Below, piece after piece: positions 1 to 8,406 of a DNA stretch of 64,000 nucleotides. The translations under genes were made by a program, and so were the position numbers. This DNA is from Effrenium voratum (taxonomy: Eukaryota > Sar > Dinophyceae > Suessiales > Symbiodiniaceae), in the NCBI GenBank assembly GCA_963377175.1, contig CAUJNA010003298.1, positions 62,001 through 126,000 of the forward strand. The letters run 5' to 3'. Below the pieces are notes generated by a model, which saw nothing but the letters and a program-made list of their open reading frames with translations, did not search any database and was not told where the DNA came from. Every line of letters begins with the position of its first letter. Position 1 is the stretch's first letter.

Positions 1-17
1 TGAGATTTGATTCGCTT

Positions 18-110
18 CCTGTCCACTAACATGGATCCTGACGGACGGGTCCTGGAAGACGATTTTCCTTTAAAAGGGACCCTCTGGTGGGTTCCCTGTT
101 AGTGGACAGG
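18..110. repeat. MITE-like inverted-repeat element
   Basis: The 13-nt word CCTGTCCACTAAC at 18-30 is matched by its reverse complement at 98-110, with further imperfect pairing inside. The element is about 93 bp and has no coding capacity, as expected for a small non-autonomous hairpin element. Confidence 0.55.
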
Positions 111-709
111 AGGGTAAAGCATGGTAAAGCCAAACAAGTGTGAGCGAGACGGTACTCGGGATGCCCTTAATTTCGAATGAACCCTCCCAAGGAATCGTTG
201 CGCACGGAGTCGGTCCTCCTCGCAACAGCGCCAGATTAATTTGAGGTTGACATGAGCTCCAATCTTTGTCTCATAGTCTTTTTGCATCATCCGTGCGACA
301 CCAGGTGTGTTCACAATGGCGCATCCCTGTTTAGGCGGATGTGTCTCATCTGAGAGTACCCGTGTTGTCGTTTGACGAGACCAAAAAGGGAAGCCAGAAA
401 GCCATTGGGGTTCATCTCCTACGGGACGCATCAGGGCTCCCGAGATTTCACCCTTGAACCAGGGTGATGTTTAAAACAAGAGGAAGACACGGCAAACGAG
501 TCAAACGAGTGCAGGCGAACCTGCAGCCGGTGATTTGGAGCACCCAAGACTTTCCCCAAGGGAAAAGTCAGAGTCTACCATGGGCCAAACTTACGCGTGT
601 CTTGGTGACCTGGAACCCAGATGGTTTCTGATTTCAGGAGCCGGTCAGATTCCGTTTCAGCTGGTGGGAGGTGACGCTTTGAATCTTCTGGAAATGGTGC
701 TTATTTCGA

Positions 710-830
710 GTGTGTGTGTTTGTATATATATATATATATATGCATGTATGTATGTGTATATATATATATACACATACATCCGGTATCATTTCGACTGCTT
801 GCCAAGTTGGTTTGACACACACACACACAG
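710..830. repeat. TG/TA microsatellite with a downstream CA tract
   Basis: Alternating TG then TA runs occupy about 710-778, and a CA run lies at 814-830. The TG and CA arms are complementary and could pair. Open frames reported across this tract are only translations of the repeat. Confidence 0.9.
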
Positions 831-2092
831 AGGCAATCACCCAACAAAGAAAGATACGTTTTGCAAGGAGTCAACCATCCAGCTTGCTTGAACATGGGAT
901 CGTGTCTTTGAGGGTACCAATTTTCGGGGTTGGATTGAAGTGAAAGTGTGAAACCAAATGGATCCAAAGGGAAACCACCCATTTTGGCGGGTCCCCAATT
1001 TGACACATTCCCGTATCCCGAAGTTGGTTCAGCTGCTTGTGCCACACTTGTCATCGCAGCTTTCTCCTGGCGACATTGGCCTGCATGGAATTGCCGGGAG
1101 ATTTGCGATCAGCCATGCAACAACGGATCGGAGCAGACGAAACTCGAGTCTCCTCAGAGCAAAGAGGTCTAATTGGGAGTGCCCCATTTTAGTGGACCCC
1201 CCAAATGGGTGGTTTTGCTTTCCTTGTAGAACCAACAAGGGGTTTCCCTCCAAAAAGAGACCCAAACCACAGTATCGAGCGCACGCCTTGTACTCTTTGA
1301 TCCATCACGGTGGATTCCCTCTAAACCTTGCAAGTAGGCAACAAGGACAATGCCGGATGTTGCCAAGCGGTTGGCGTTTGTCTACTGGCTTCATATTCCA
1401 AGGAAACCAAATCACGAGTGGAGCTAGACCTTTGTAGAAAGTTCGCCCTTTCAAAACCTTTGGACTTTTTGACAAAGTGGATTTTGCCGCTTTGGGCTTC
1501 TTTCATTTAGCCTTCTCACCAACAAGTTCTCGCCAAGCTCTTGGTGGCCTTTATATCCCATCAACTCAGGAAACCCAAGAGATGGATGGAGCTTTTCCCT
1601 TTGCCCCATAAGCCCTGTTCAGCCGGAAGGTTCTTCACAAACTTGATCATTCCGGACTGTTTCTTTTAATTGTCCAGACTTCGTTTAAATCAGACCGATT
1701 GCAAAGTTGGTAAAAGTCCCTCTTGGAGGTATGAAACCCAAACTGGGTATTTTCGCACCGAGAATACGGCCATGGCAACCGCATCGCACCTTCTGCCAGC
1801 ACTTTCTGAGAGGCGCAATACCGACCGCGCGAATCGTTTTGCGTCAGCGATGCAAGGGATCTGGGTGTTTCTCAAGGGCACTTCCAGAAACGGTTTGCTT
1901 GTGGCTTTCCTTTAAAGGCCATCCAGAAAGGACAGAGGAGTCCACCGTTTCGAGATATACCTGCTGCGTCTTTGCGGGGTCTATTATCGATGTTCCTGTA
2001 CTTACACGCAAACCATTGTAGGTAACCCGGGAAACGGTCATGTAAAACTTGAGTAGACATACCTACCTACTATAGTGGTAGTTGGAAAAAAT

Positions 2093-2116
2093 GGTGTGTG
2101 TGTGTGTGTGCGCGCG
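2093..2116. repeat. TG/CG dinucleotide microsatellite
   Basis: An uninterrupted GT run followed by CGCGCG; the alternating purine-pyrimidine pattern is compatible with Z-DNA. Confidence 0.9.
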
Positions 2117-2685
2117 TAGATGCGCATCTGAGATGAGTGGCCTCTCCAACCAAGTGAGCACCCTGTCGGCCACTAGATTTGCAGCTTCTTGCCAGTAAGC
2201 GTGACCTGCATCCAGCGGTGAGCCTCAGATGAGTGAGCCTTAGGAACGGAGGCTTGCGTCCCCCCAAAGTGATCCAGATTCCCTCTCAGATTGGACACCG
2301 TCCGTTAACCAGGTATCAAGCCTGGGTCCGCATTGGAATGAGCATGCAGCGCGCGACAGGCCATTTGACTCAGTCTACCTATTCCACGAACAATGTCACC
2401 GATCTGGGAAATAAACGAGCGAAAACCCATGAAGGTCCTTTGCTTGGGGATTCTCTCAGGTTTTGGAAGTGCAGAATCCCCCAGGCAGTGATGCCCGCCA
2501 AAGGGTGCCCAGGCCCCAGTCAAGACAAATACCCAATTCCTGACCGCTTCGAGTTTTTCGAAGGCAGCCCGCACGCGGAAGAACACCGGGGGGGACACTT
2601 TGATACGTGCTGCTATGCCATCAGCATGCTTCTGAAGTGATACAGGCCGCCTAGGTGGTTTCCCCTTAGGTCCCTCATATGGTTG

Positions 2686-2690
2686 CTAAG
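2686..2690. repeat. Target-site duplication, left copy (CTAAG)
   Basis: CTAAG immediately precedes the TG that opens the 5' LTR and recurs directly after the CA that closes the 3' LTR. A 5-bp duplication is the normal product of Ty1/copia integrase and shows that both LTRs belong to the same insertion. Confidence 0.92.
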
Positions 2691-3089
2691 TGTGTTTTGT
2701 TCACGTGTTGTTTCTTCATATGGCAAAACGGCCGAATGGCCGTTTGGCTCAAGTTTTCAACCCCCCGTCAGTTTAGCTCTGGCACCACGTGCGGACGCCA
2801 TACAACGGCAGCCGCCCACATCACCGGGAAAAGGTCTCGGTGCTGGGGGCAGCTGGTTGTGGGAGGTATCCGGTGGTGCGGCAGGGTTTGCTGGGCTTGG
2901 TTGAGTACTTATACTTCTTCAACTTGATTCCCAACTTCCCCAAACTTCTCTTTACCAACCGTCACTTCCTCAACCCGGTCATCATCCACAGCTTCACCCG
3001 AGTTGTGATTCCGGGTGCTTTGGGTACATTGTGATCTTCTTTGTACTCATTTGCTTCCCTGGGCTACTTCGTGTTCGCCCAAAACCGCA
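2691..3089 (+). repeat. 5' long terminal repeat
   Basis: 399 bp, beginning TGTG and ending CGCA. It matches 26234-26631 except for T/C in the GTTTAGCTC/GTTCAGCTC stretch near 2773 and one extra A in GGCACCACG near 2784. It should carry the promoter, transcription start and processing signals. No TATA-like box is obvious, as is usual in dinoflagellates. A hairpin plus a spliced-leader-like word lies at 2726-2753. Confidence 0.95.
2726..2753 (+). promoter_or_regulatory. LTR hairpin overlapping a spliced-leader-like word
   Basis: AAACGGCC at 2726-2733 and GGCCGTTT at 2738-2745 form a perfect 8-bp stem with a GAAT loop. The 3' strand of the stem runs into TTTGGCTCAAG (2743-2753), identical to the last 11 nt of the conserved dinoflagellate spliced leader (which ends UUUUGGCUCAAG). 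The right LTR has the same block, with the spliced-leader-like word at 26286-26296. Its role is inference: it may mark the 5' end of genomic RNA, a retained leader relic, or a structural signal. Confidence 0.5.
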
Positions 3090-3108
3090 GGTTATCAGCC
3101 GTACCAGC
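3090..3108 (+). promoter_or_regulatory. Candidate primer-binding site for reverse transcription
   Basis: The sequence directly after the LTR CA begins GGTTATCAGCC. Its reverse complement GGCTGATAACC could form a two-base stem either side of a seven-base loop CTGATAA, like an anticodon arm, recalling the internal (half-tRNA) priming used by Drosophila copia. It also resembles the tRNA 3'-end sites of many plant copia elements (TGGTATCAGAGC type) with small differences. The position is firm; the tRNA identity is not. Confidence 0.55.
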
Positions 3109-3181
3109 TAGAAGCTGGGGCTGGTGATCCGGTTGCGGGACGTGACCCGCTACCTGCTCCCATCGCCTACTTGTACGAGCA

Positions 3182-6112
3182 ATGGCGTCCCCCGGAGCTT
3201 CACATCGTGGGCCGGGCTTCGTGGACGACGAGGCCAACGCCCTTCGCGGCAACGCCGCGCCTGCTGCCCCCGGCTTAGACAGCCGGCTGTGGCCCATTCC
3301 CCCGATGGTGGGCGCAGAGCCCAATCCCGGGGTGATCACGGACGATTGGATCCTTTCTCAGGTCGTGTTTGATGAGGATGCGGAGGCCCCTATCCCGGCG
3401 GCAGTGCTTCAGATCGAGGACGGACCCCCTCTAGAAGAGGCTGAGGTTCCTCCAAATCAGGTGCCCTCATCGATTTCGCCTACTGTTCCGTTCGTGGCGC
3501 TCCAGATCGAGGACCGGGCTGTCCATCATGCTGCTCATCCGGAGCCGGCTCAATCATGGTCCCTTACATGGGATCAGTTTGACCAGCTCCTCGGCAGTGG
3601 ATCGCAGGCTACACCGCCTGATTTCGGTCGGCTCGACTTTAACTCGGGTGCCCCCATATCGGTTGGGAATCTGGATTTTCAATCCCTTTTTGATGCTGAT
3701 TGGAGGTCTCAGCCTTCCCGAATTGACAGATCTTTTGATGCCCTGCCTACGCATGAGCCTACTCAGGGTTTTCCTCATGATGGAGAAAATGACCCCATTG
3801 AAGATTTCTCCCCTTCTCATGTTGCAGGTTCGGCCCAACCCGAGGTGGGCAAACGGGCGATTGAGGATTGGCCGCAAATAGCTGGCCTTCCTCCCGTCTC
3901 AGGTTCATCCGACATTGACATCATTCACGATCACCCCAGTCCGGCGGATATGGACTTCATCCCTGATGCAGTATCATCTCACCTGTCAGGTACCCGCGAC
4001 CGGAATGCGGACCGCTACAACGCTGGTCCGAATCCACCGCTTTCCTCAGGTACCCGAGGTCGGGATGCGAACCGCTACAACGCGGGCTCAAATCCGCCAA
4101 ATCGGGCATCAGGTACTAATCGATCGGACGCGGGCCGCGAAACAGCAGGCCCAAATCCTTCCTCCACTTCGTCAAGAAGCCATGCCGGTCTCTTCGCGGC
4201 GTTCAATCGGCGTCAGACTCGAAAAGAGTCCGCCCCCGACGTCATCGACCTCGAGGAGCAGTCCAGCCACCGTACCAGCGATGGATCCGAGCAGGATACA
4301 CCTGGTATTGGCTCTACTCCCTTCGACCTCCTCGACATCCCCTTCCATCAGCCACCCAGGAGAGGAAATGAAGATGATGAAACCATCCCTGGGATCCTTG
4401 ATGTAATCGATGAGGCCGAGGTCACACCAGAGAGACGAACGACATCGCTCCCGCCGAGCCGCGTTGCCAAAGTACTTTCCCCTAAGCCACTCAATGGTGA
4501 CGTTGCTCAACGGCTTGATCTCACTCAACCTGATCCAGATCAAGCTCAACTTCGCGGATTATCATCATTTGATAACGTGTCGGGACAAACCGGCACTGAC
4601 TCACGAGCCACAAAGAGGAGCTCTGAGTCACCCGAGAGACGTGAAGCTGCTCTGCGATTGCGATCTAATCCCCCAGCTCATCACGATCCTGTTGACGTTC
4701 CTATCCACTCTGCGGGGTCTGGGCTCAGCTCCAATGCCCCGATGTCTGAGAAGGAGACTGATGACGGGATCAACTCCACGCCCAGGAACCGGAGACCTGG
4801 GCTTAGCACTGTTGCCCCTGGAAATGGAGGGCTTCCATCAAATCAACCGGTCAACAACCCCCTCATCCCCGCATTCTTTCAAATCGGAACTCCGGGCTGC
4901 ACTCCCGACAGGGAAGAAAATAGGCGCGGAGATCATGACGCCGATAGCCGTCCTGCTCCGTCTGCTTCCACAAGTGGCGGCCATCCGGTTGCATCTGAGC
5001 TTCAACGACTGCTTCTCGCGATCCACAACGAGATCAAGGGATGCAAGGCCGAAATCCAGGGATGCAGAACTGAGATTCGTTCATGCAGGGATGATATCAA
5101 CGCTTGCGTCGGTGAAATCAAGAAGATCAATAACCGTGTTGACGCCTTCGAGAAGAAGGTTGAATCATCTTTCTCTGCCGTTGCCGGAACCCTCTCAAAA
5201 CACGAGGCCAAGTTCCGTGATTTCCACGAGTGGGTCGCCCGAAGCGAGAAGGAGATGAATGAGCGTTTCAAGATGTATGATGAGAGGTCTGACTCAATCG
5301 TCATATCCGCTGCTGAACTTCGCGAGCAGGCCGAATCACTTGAGAACGTCAAGGTCCAGCTCCTTAGGTTCTCTGAGATCGGGGCCCTTGAGGCTGAGGT
5401 TCGAAAAATCACGGACGAAGTTGAGGCGAACTCCCGCAGTGTCATCGACATTGAGGGAACCATCTCAAGGGAAAGAACCATCCGTGGGAACGTCGAGACG
5501 TATATCCAGCAGCTCGTTCCTGCGACCGACCTGAAGCAGTTCAGTGATAGGATGTCCGGGGCCCTCAATGAGAACTCACAGAAACAGGAAGAGTTCAAGA
5601 TTCAATTGTCCCGTATTGCTAGGTGCGTCAAGGGCCTTCATGACAAAAGCTTAGGTCCCAATCCGAGGGACATGCAAGAGCAGTTTATGAAGCTTGTGCT
5701 GAGGGTCAATGAGATCAACATGCAGATCGCTGAATTGAGGGAACAACCTCTTGCTGCCTGCGGATCTTCAAGTGCTGGCGCTGCTTCGATCGCCGGGACG
5801 GGGCCATGGGAGAAATCTGGAGACACTGATCCCTTAACCCAGGGAAGGGCTCCTAGAGGTTCTCCTCCTCGTGATGCTCGCATCGTCAGCTCGACGAGAC
5901 CTCCTCCACCTCCACCTCCTTCAGGGCCACCTCCACCGTCACCATCAGCCCCCATCTTTGGCAGGGATCCCTCTAGAACGAGGGCCATTGCTCGGGCTGC
6001 CGGCGCTGCCCCTGATGACCGGGCCAGGTGTGCTCATGAGGCATCCACAGCATCGGGAACCTCGCTATCCATGCCGAAGCTGCGGCAAGTCAGTCTGCGA
6101 AGACTGCTTTGA
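3182..6112 (+). CDS. Gag, N-terminal part: disordered region and long coiled coil
   Basis: 976 codons starting at the first good ATG after the 92-nt leader. Residues 1-600 are Pro/Ser/Asp-rich and probably disordered, with three degenerate 20-residue repeats near 268-328. Residues about 605-855 are a strongly heptad-like coiled coil, with Cys-containing repeats of the form GCKAEIQGCRTEIRSCRDD, likely to multimerise. A polyproline stretch follows near residue 905. This is far longer than normal copia Gag N-termini. The frame closes at 6112, just after a Cys-rich zinc module has begun in the +1 frame at about 6075, so the native product probably passes into the next frame between about 6000 and 6075. 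Gag function is inferred from position and from the capsid-like and zinc-finger segments that follow. Confidence 0.75.
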   Translation: MASPGASHRGPGFVDDEANALRGNAAPAAPGLDSRLWPIPPMVGAEPNPGVITDDWILSQVVFDEDAEAPIPAAVLQIEDGPPLEEAEVPPNQVPSSISPTVPFVALQIEDRAVHHAAHPEPAQSWSLTWDQFDQLLGSGSQATPPDFGRLDFNSGAPISVGNLDFQSLFDADWRSQPSRIDRSFDALPTHEPTQGFPHDGENDPIEDFSPSHVAGSAQPEVGKRAIEDWPQIAGLPPVSGSSDIDIIHDHPSPADMDFIPDAVSSHLSGTRDRNADRYNAGPNPPLSSGTRGRDANRYNAGSNPPNRASGTNRSDAGRETAGPNPSSTSSRSHAGLFAAFNRRQTRKESAPDVIDLEEQSSHRTSDGSEQDTPGIGSTPFDLLDIPFHQPPRRGNEDDETIPGILDVIDEAEVTPERRTTSLPPSRVAKVLSPKPLNGDVAQRLDLTQPDPDQAQLRGLSSFDNVSGQTGTDSRATKRSSESPERREAALRLRSNPPAHHDPVDVPIHSAGSGLSSNAPMSEKETDDGINSTPRNRRPGLSTVAPGNGGLPSNQPVNNPLIPAFFQIGTPGCTPDREENRRGDHDADSRPAPSASTSGGHPVASELQRLLLAIHNEIKGCKAEIQGCRTEIRSCRDDINACVGEIKKINNRVDAFEKKVESSFSAVAGTLSKHEAKFRDFHEWVARSEKEMNERFKMYDERSDSIVISAAELREQAESLENVKVQLLRFSEIGALEAEVRKITDEVEANSRSVIDIEGTISRERTIRGNVETYIQQLVPATDLKQFSDRMSGALNENSQKQEEFKIQLSRIARCVKGLHDKSLGPNPRDMQEQFMKLVLRVNEINMQIAELREQPLAACGSSSAGAASIAGTGPWEKSGDTDPLTQGRAPRGSPPRDARIVSSTRPPPPPPPSGPPPPSPSAPIFGRDPSRTRAIARAAGAAPDDRARCAHEASTASGTSLSMPKLRQVSLRRLL
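3986..4165 (+). repeat. Three degenerate ~60-bp tandem units inside gag
   Basis: Units start at about 3986, 4046 and 4109, each opening TCAGGTAC, and encode variants of S-G-T-R-x-R-x-A-x-R-Y-N-A-G-x-N-P. Length 60 then 63 bp keeps the reading frame. The third unit is the most divergent. Confidence 0.75.
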
Positions 6113-7391
6113 CCATGATTGTAACGCATGTTTCAAATGCAGCGATCAGTTTCCTAGATGCCGCGCATGCAGAGGAAGAGGGGGGAGACACGGGCTTGTG
6201 ACGTGTCTCATATGCAAGGACGAGTACTGCGATCAACACATCGCTTCACCTGACGATGTGCGCCGTTTTGGGTCGAATGTTCGACCTATTTGCCTCGGTT
6301 GTCTGAGAGCTGATCCCGACGGAAAAACTAAGCATCGCGGTCCCAGCGCGGGACCTGGAGGACCTGATTGCATTCCTGACCAAAATCAGCGGGATGGCAC
6401 TGCTCCTGATCCTGGATCCGGGCCATCACGTGGAGATCCGTCACATCGGAGTCCTGAACCGCATCAAGGGAACTCTGGTTTCTGCTCTCACGCCGGAGCT
6501 GCCGGGCCAATGCCGCCAAGGGCAATGTCTTCGCCCGTAGTCGGGCGAGCAGTTCCGAGGGGGACCATCAACACGTATCCCGGATGTTCCCCTACAGGGG
6601 GGATTTTCACTGGTCAGGTTGAGCATGGAACATCTCAGGGAGTCATTCGCGGAAGATACGGGCCTGACACTGCTGTGACAAATCAGCAGAATCCACAGCC
6701 TCACCACGGAGTACAGGATAACTCTGGCGGGCCAGCTGGTTTCTCTCTTCCACCGGGGCTCGGTAAGGGTGTGCATGGCGCCAGTGGCGTCGGCGGTATT
6801 GGAGCTCCCGACCTTCGCCGATCTTCCGCTGAGGAGAGGGTCTGCCCTCGATGCAACATAAATGTCAAGACCAGCATCCCCGGGACACCTCCATGCTTCC
6901 AAACTTGTTCGTTGTGCCGCACTTCTCTGTGTGCCGCGTGCTGCCCGCCATCGTCCGGGAGTTGCTCTCTTTGTGCCATATCCATTGGCAGAGACGGCGT
7001 TCTACCCCCCCACGTTTTTGGGCAGGCTACTCGACCGCCCTTAACTTCATTGCCATCTGAGGCGAACAAGTGCGCCAACATAGAGCTCGAGAAAGAGCCT
7101 GCACCGCATGAGTTGCGAGACTGGATCATTTCCACGAGAGAAATCGTGAGCAACGCATTCAGCTATGACTCGCCATATGCCATGTCTTGGGTCATGAGTG
7201 TCGAGAACGCCAGCGCAATAGAGGAACTTGATGAGGAGTGCCTCTACCCGATCCTTGACAATAGGTTCAATGCTGCACTGAGAAAGTGCATCACATCGAA
7301 ACCTATAGTTGCTAAGATCAGCAGGCTGACTGAAGAGGCTCAGGTAAAAAGGGGAACGAGGCTGAAAAGCCGCCAGATCCTATCTGTCTAA
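5871..7391 (+). CDS. Gag, middle part: Cys-rich zinc modules and start of capsid-like region
   Basis: The open frame lies in the +1 register relative to the upstream gag frame; only the part after about 6040 looks genuine, earlier codons being a shadow. Two Cys-rich modules are evident. At about 6075-6320 there are many CxxC pairs (CRSCGK, CEDC, CNACFKC, CRAC, CLIC, CLGC), and at about 6840-6990 a second set (CPRC, CSLCR, CAACC, CSLC). Both resemble treble-clef or B-box-like zinc sites. From about 7075 an alpha-helical segment beginning PHELRDWIISTREIV resembles the capsid core of copia Gag proteins. The frame ends at TAA 7389-7391, but the capsid-like sequence resumes in the -1 register from about 7345, next to the run AAAAAGGGG, so the stop is probably not the end of the protein. 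Confidence 0.65.
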   Translation: MMLASSARRDLLHLHLLQGHLHRHHQPPSLAGIPLERGPLLGLPALPLMTGPGVLMRHPQHREPRYPCRSCGKSVCEDCFDHDCNACFKCSDQFPRCRACRGRGGRHGLVTCLICKDEYCDQHIASPDDVRRFGSNVRPICLGCLRADPDGKTKHRGPSAGPGGPDCIPDQNQRDGTAPDPGSGPSRGDPSHRSPEPHQGNSGFCSHAGAAGPMPPRAMSSPVVGRAVPRGTINTYPGCSPTGGIFTGQVEHGTSQGVIRGRYGPDTAVTNQQNPQPHHGVQDNSGGPAGFSLPPGLGKGVHGASGVGGIGAPDLRRSSAEERVCPRCNINVKTSIPGTPPCFQTCSLCRTSLCAACCPPSSGSCSLCAISIGRDGVLPPHVFGQATRPPLTSLPSEANKCANIELEKEPAPHELRDWIISTREIVSNAFSYDSPYAMSWVMSVENASAIEELDEECLYPILDNRFNAALRKCITSKPIVAKISRLTEEAQVKRGTRLKSRQILSV

Positions 7392-8167
7392 TTGAGTACC
7401 TTCGTCCCGATGAAGTCGGGAGCCAGTCTATCCGTACGAATGAACTTCTTCGCCTATCGCTCGGCAGAGCTGCCGGGTCTGGCGAGCCTCAGCTTGAGAA
7501 ATTCCTTGATAAATGGGAAGGACTCCTGGGCGGAATCACCGCACCGATTGATCACCACGTTCTTCAGCATGTTTTCTTTGAACAAGTTCGACATTCACCA
7601 TGCCTGATGCCTGACGTGCAACACTGGGATCGTAATCCAGACGTGCAAAATTACGACTGGATCATGAGGGCCGCTCGTAACGCCGTATCGAGGTGGAGGA
7701 CGAGGTACAATGTCTCTGAGATAAAGGATCGAATGTACTCCCGATCCCCACATGCTGATCGCAATCCGAATGCCGCCGCTCCTGGGGTACGCCGTCCTTC
7801 GCCGTTTGGGGATACTCGCAAGACAGGGGACGCGAGATCAAGTGATCGTGATCGCGGAAAGACGCGATCTGATGACCCCAGGCGGAATAGCAGGGAGCGC
7901 CCTTCTCCAGGAAGAGATCGCCGCCATGAGCATCCTGCCACCCCTGGAGTTTGTCATGATTGGCAGAAGGGGCAATGTAGGCGCGGTTCTGACTGCCGTT
8001 TTGCGCACCATGAGGAGAAACCGAAATCTCCCCGCGATGACGACGGTCCCATATACCCTGGGTACTGCAGAGAGTGGCTAAACGCCGGCAAATGCACGCG
8101 TCCGAAGTGTACGTACAAGCATGAGAAGCCCCCTCCTGACCTAGCAAGCCCGGTGCCCTGCTACTGA
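7334..8167 (+). CDS. Gag, C-terminal part: capsid end and two CCCH zinc fingers
   Basis: 277 open codons without an early ATG, continuing the capsid-like helices (motifs RTNELLRLSLGRAAG and LEKFLDKWEGLLGG) from the previous frame. A basic RS/RD-rich linker follows. Two CCCH fingers end the protein: C-x7-C-x5-C-x3-H in CHDWQKGQCRRGSDCRFAH (about 7951-8007), then C-x8-C-x4-C-x3-H in CREWLNAGKCTRPKCTYKH (about 8065-8121). These should bind RNA, taking the place of the CCHC knuckle usual in retroelement nucleocapsids. The frame stops at 8167, two codons after PVPCY; in the next register a plausible Ser/Pro/Gly-rich tail continues through a G6 run for about 80 nt. Confidence 0.75.
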   Translation, partial: RGSGKKGNEAEKPPDPICLIEYLRPDEVGSQSIRTNELLRLSLGRAAGSGEPQLEKFLDKWEGLLGGITAPIDHHVLQHVFFEQVRHSPCLMPDVQHWDRNPDVQNYDWIMRAARNAVSRWRTRYNVSEIKDRMYSRSPHADRNPNAAAPGVRRPSPFGDTRKTGDARSSDRDRGKTRSDDPRRNSRERPSPGRDRRHEHPATPGVCHDWQKGQCRRGSDCRFAHHEEKPKSPRDDDGPIYPGYCREWLNAGKCTRPKCTYKHEKPPPDLASPVPCY

Positions 8168-8406
8168 GCAGGGGGGTGATTCGTCGAATCCCTATCCTGA
8201 TGGGCGGATTGACAGTCCTGCACCTGGGGTTGATGAGGGTTTCTGAGAGGGGCGGGCCGTTACCCACAGGCCTCGCCGGGAATATCTATCGCATGCCCAG
8301 CGACCAAATGCGAATCTGGTGGCCTGACGGGTGCCCTTTCTGACAGGACACCCGGCCGCTCTCCTCCTGCTGATGCACAGGTGTGGTCTAGAACCGATCA
8401 CCGGGC
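8168..8406 (+). other. Gag-pol junction without an intact frame
   Basis: All three plus frames carry stops. Protein-like stretches occur in frame 3 (about 8160-8242) and frame 2 (about 8222-8450, Gly/Ser/Pro-rich), suggesting that one linker coding sequence has been broken by indels. How gag and pol are joined translationally is therefore not visible. Confidence 0.45.

Larger units (their letters stand above)
1..2690. other. 5' flank of the retrotransposon, no convincing gene
   Basis: Moderate-GC DNA with microsatellites, small inverted-repeat elements and pieces of a dispersed motif built around AAAGGGAAACC and GGGTCCCC. Short open frames exist, for example 1773-1860 on the plus strand and 2305-2598 on the minus strand, that could be exon remnants, but none shows a recognisable domain or convincing splice signals. 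I see no promoter or RNA gene. Confidence 0.5.

Noticed and set aside
535..1054. Tyr/Ile/Val-rich frames on both strands
   Set aside because: They cross the TG/TA microsatellite and are repeat translations.
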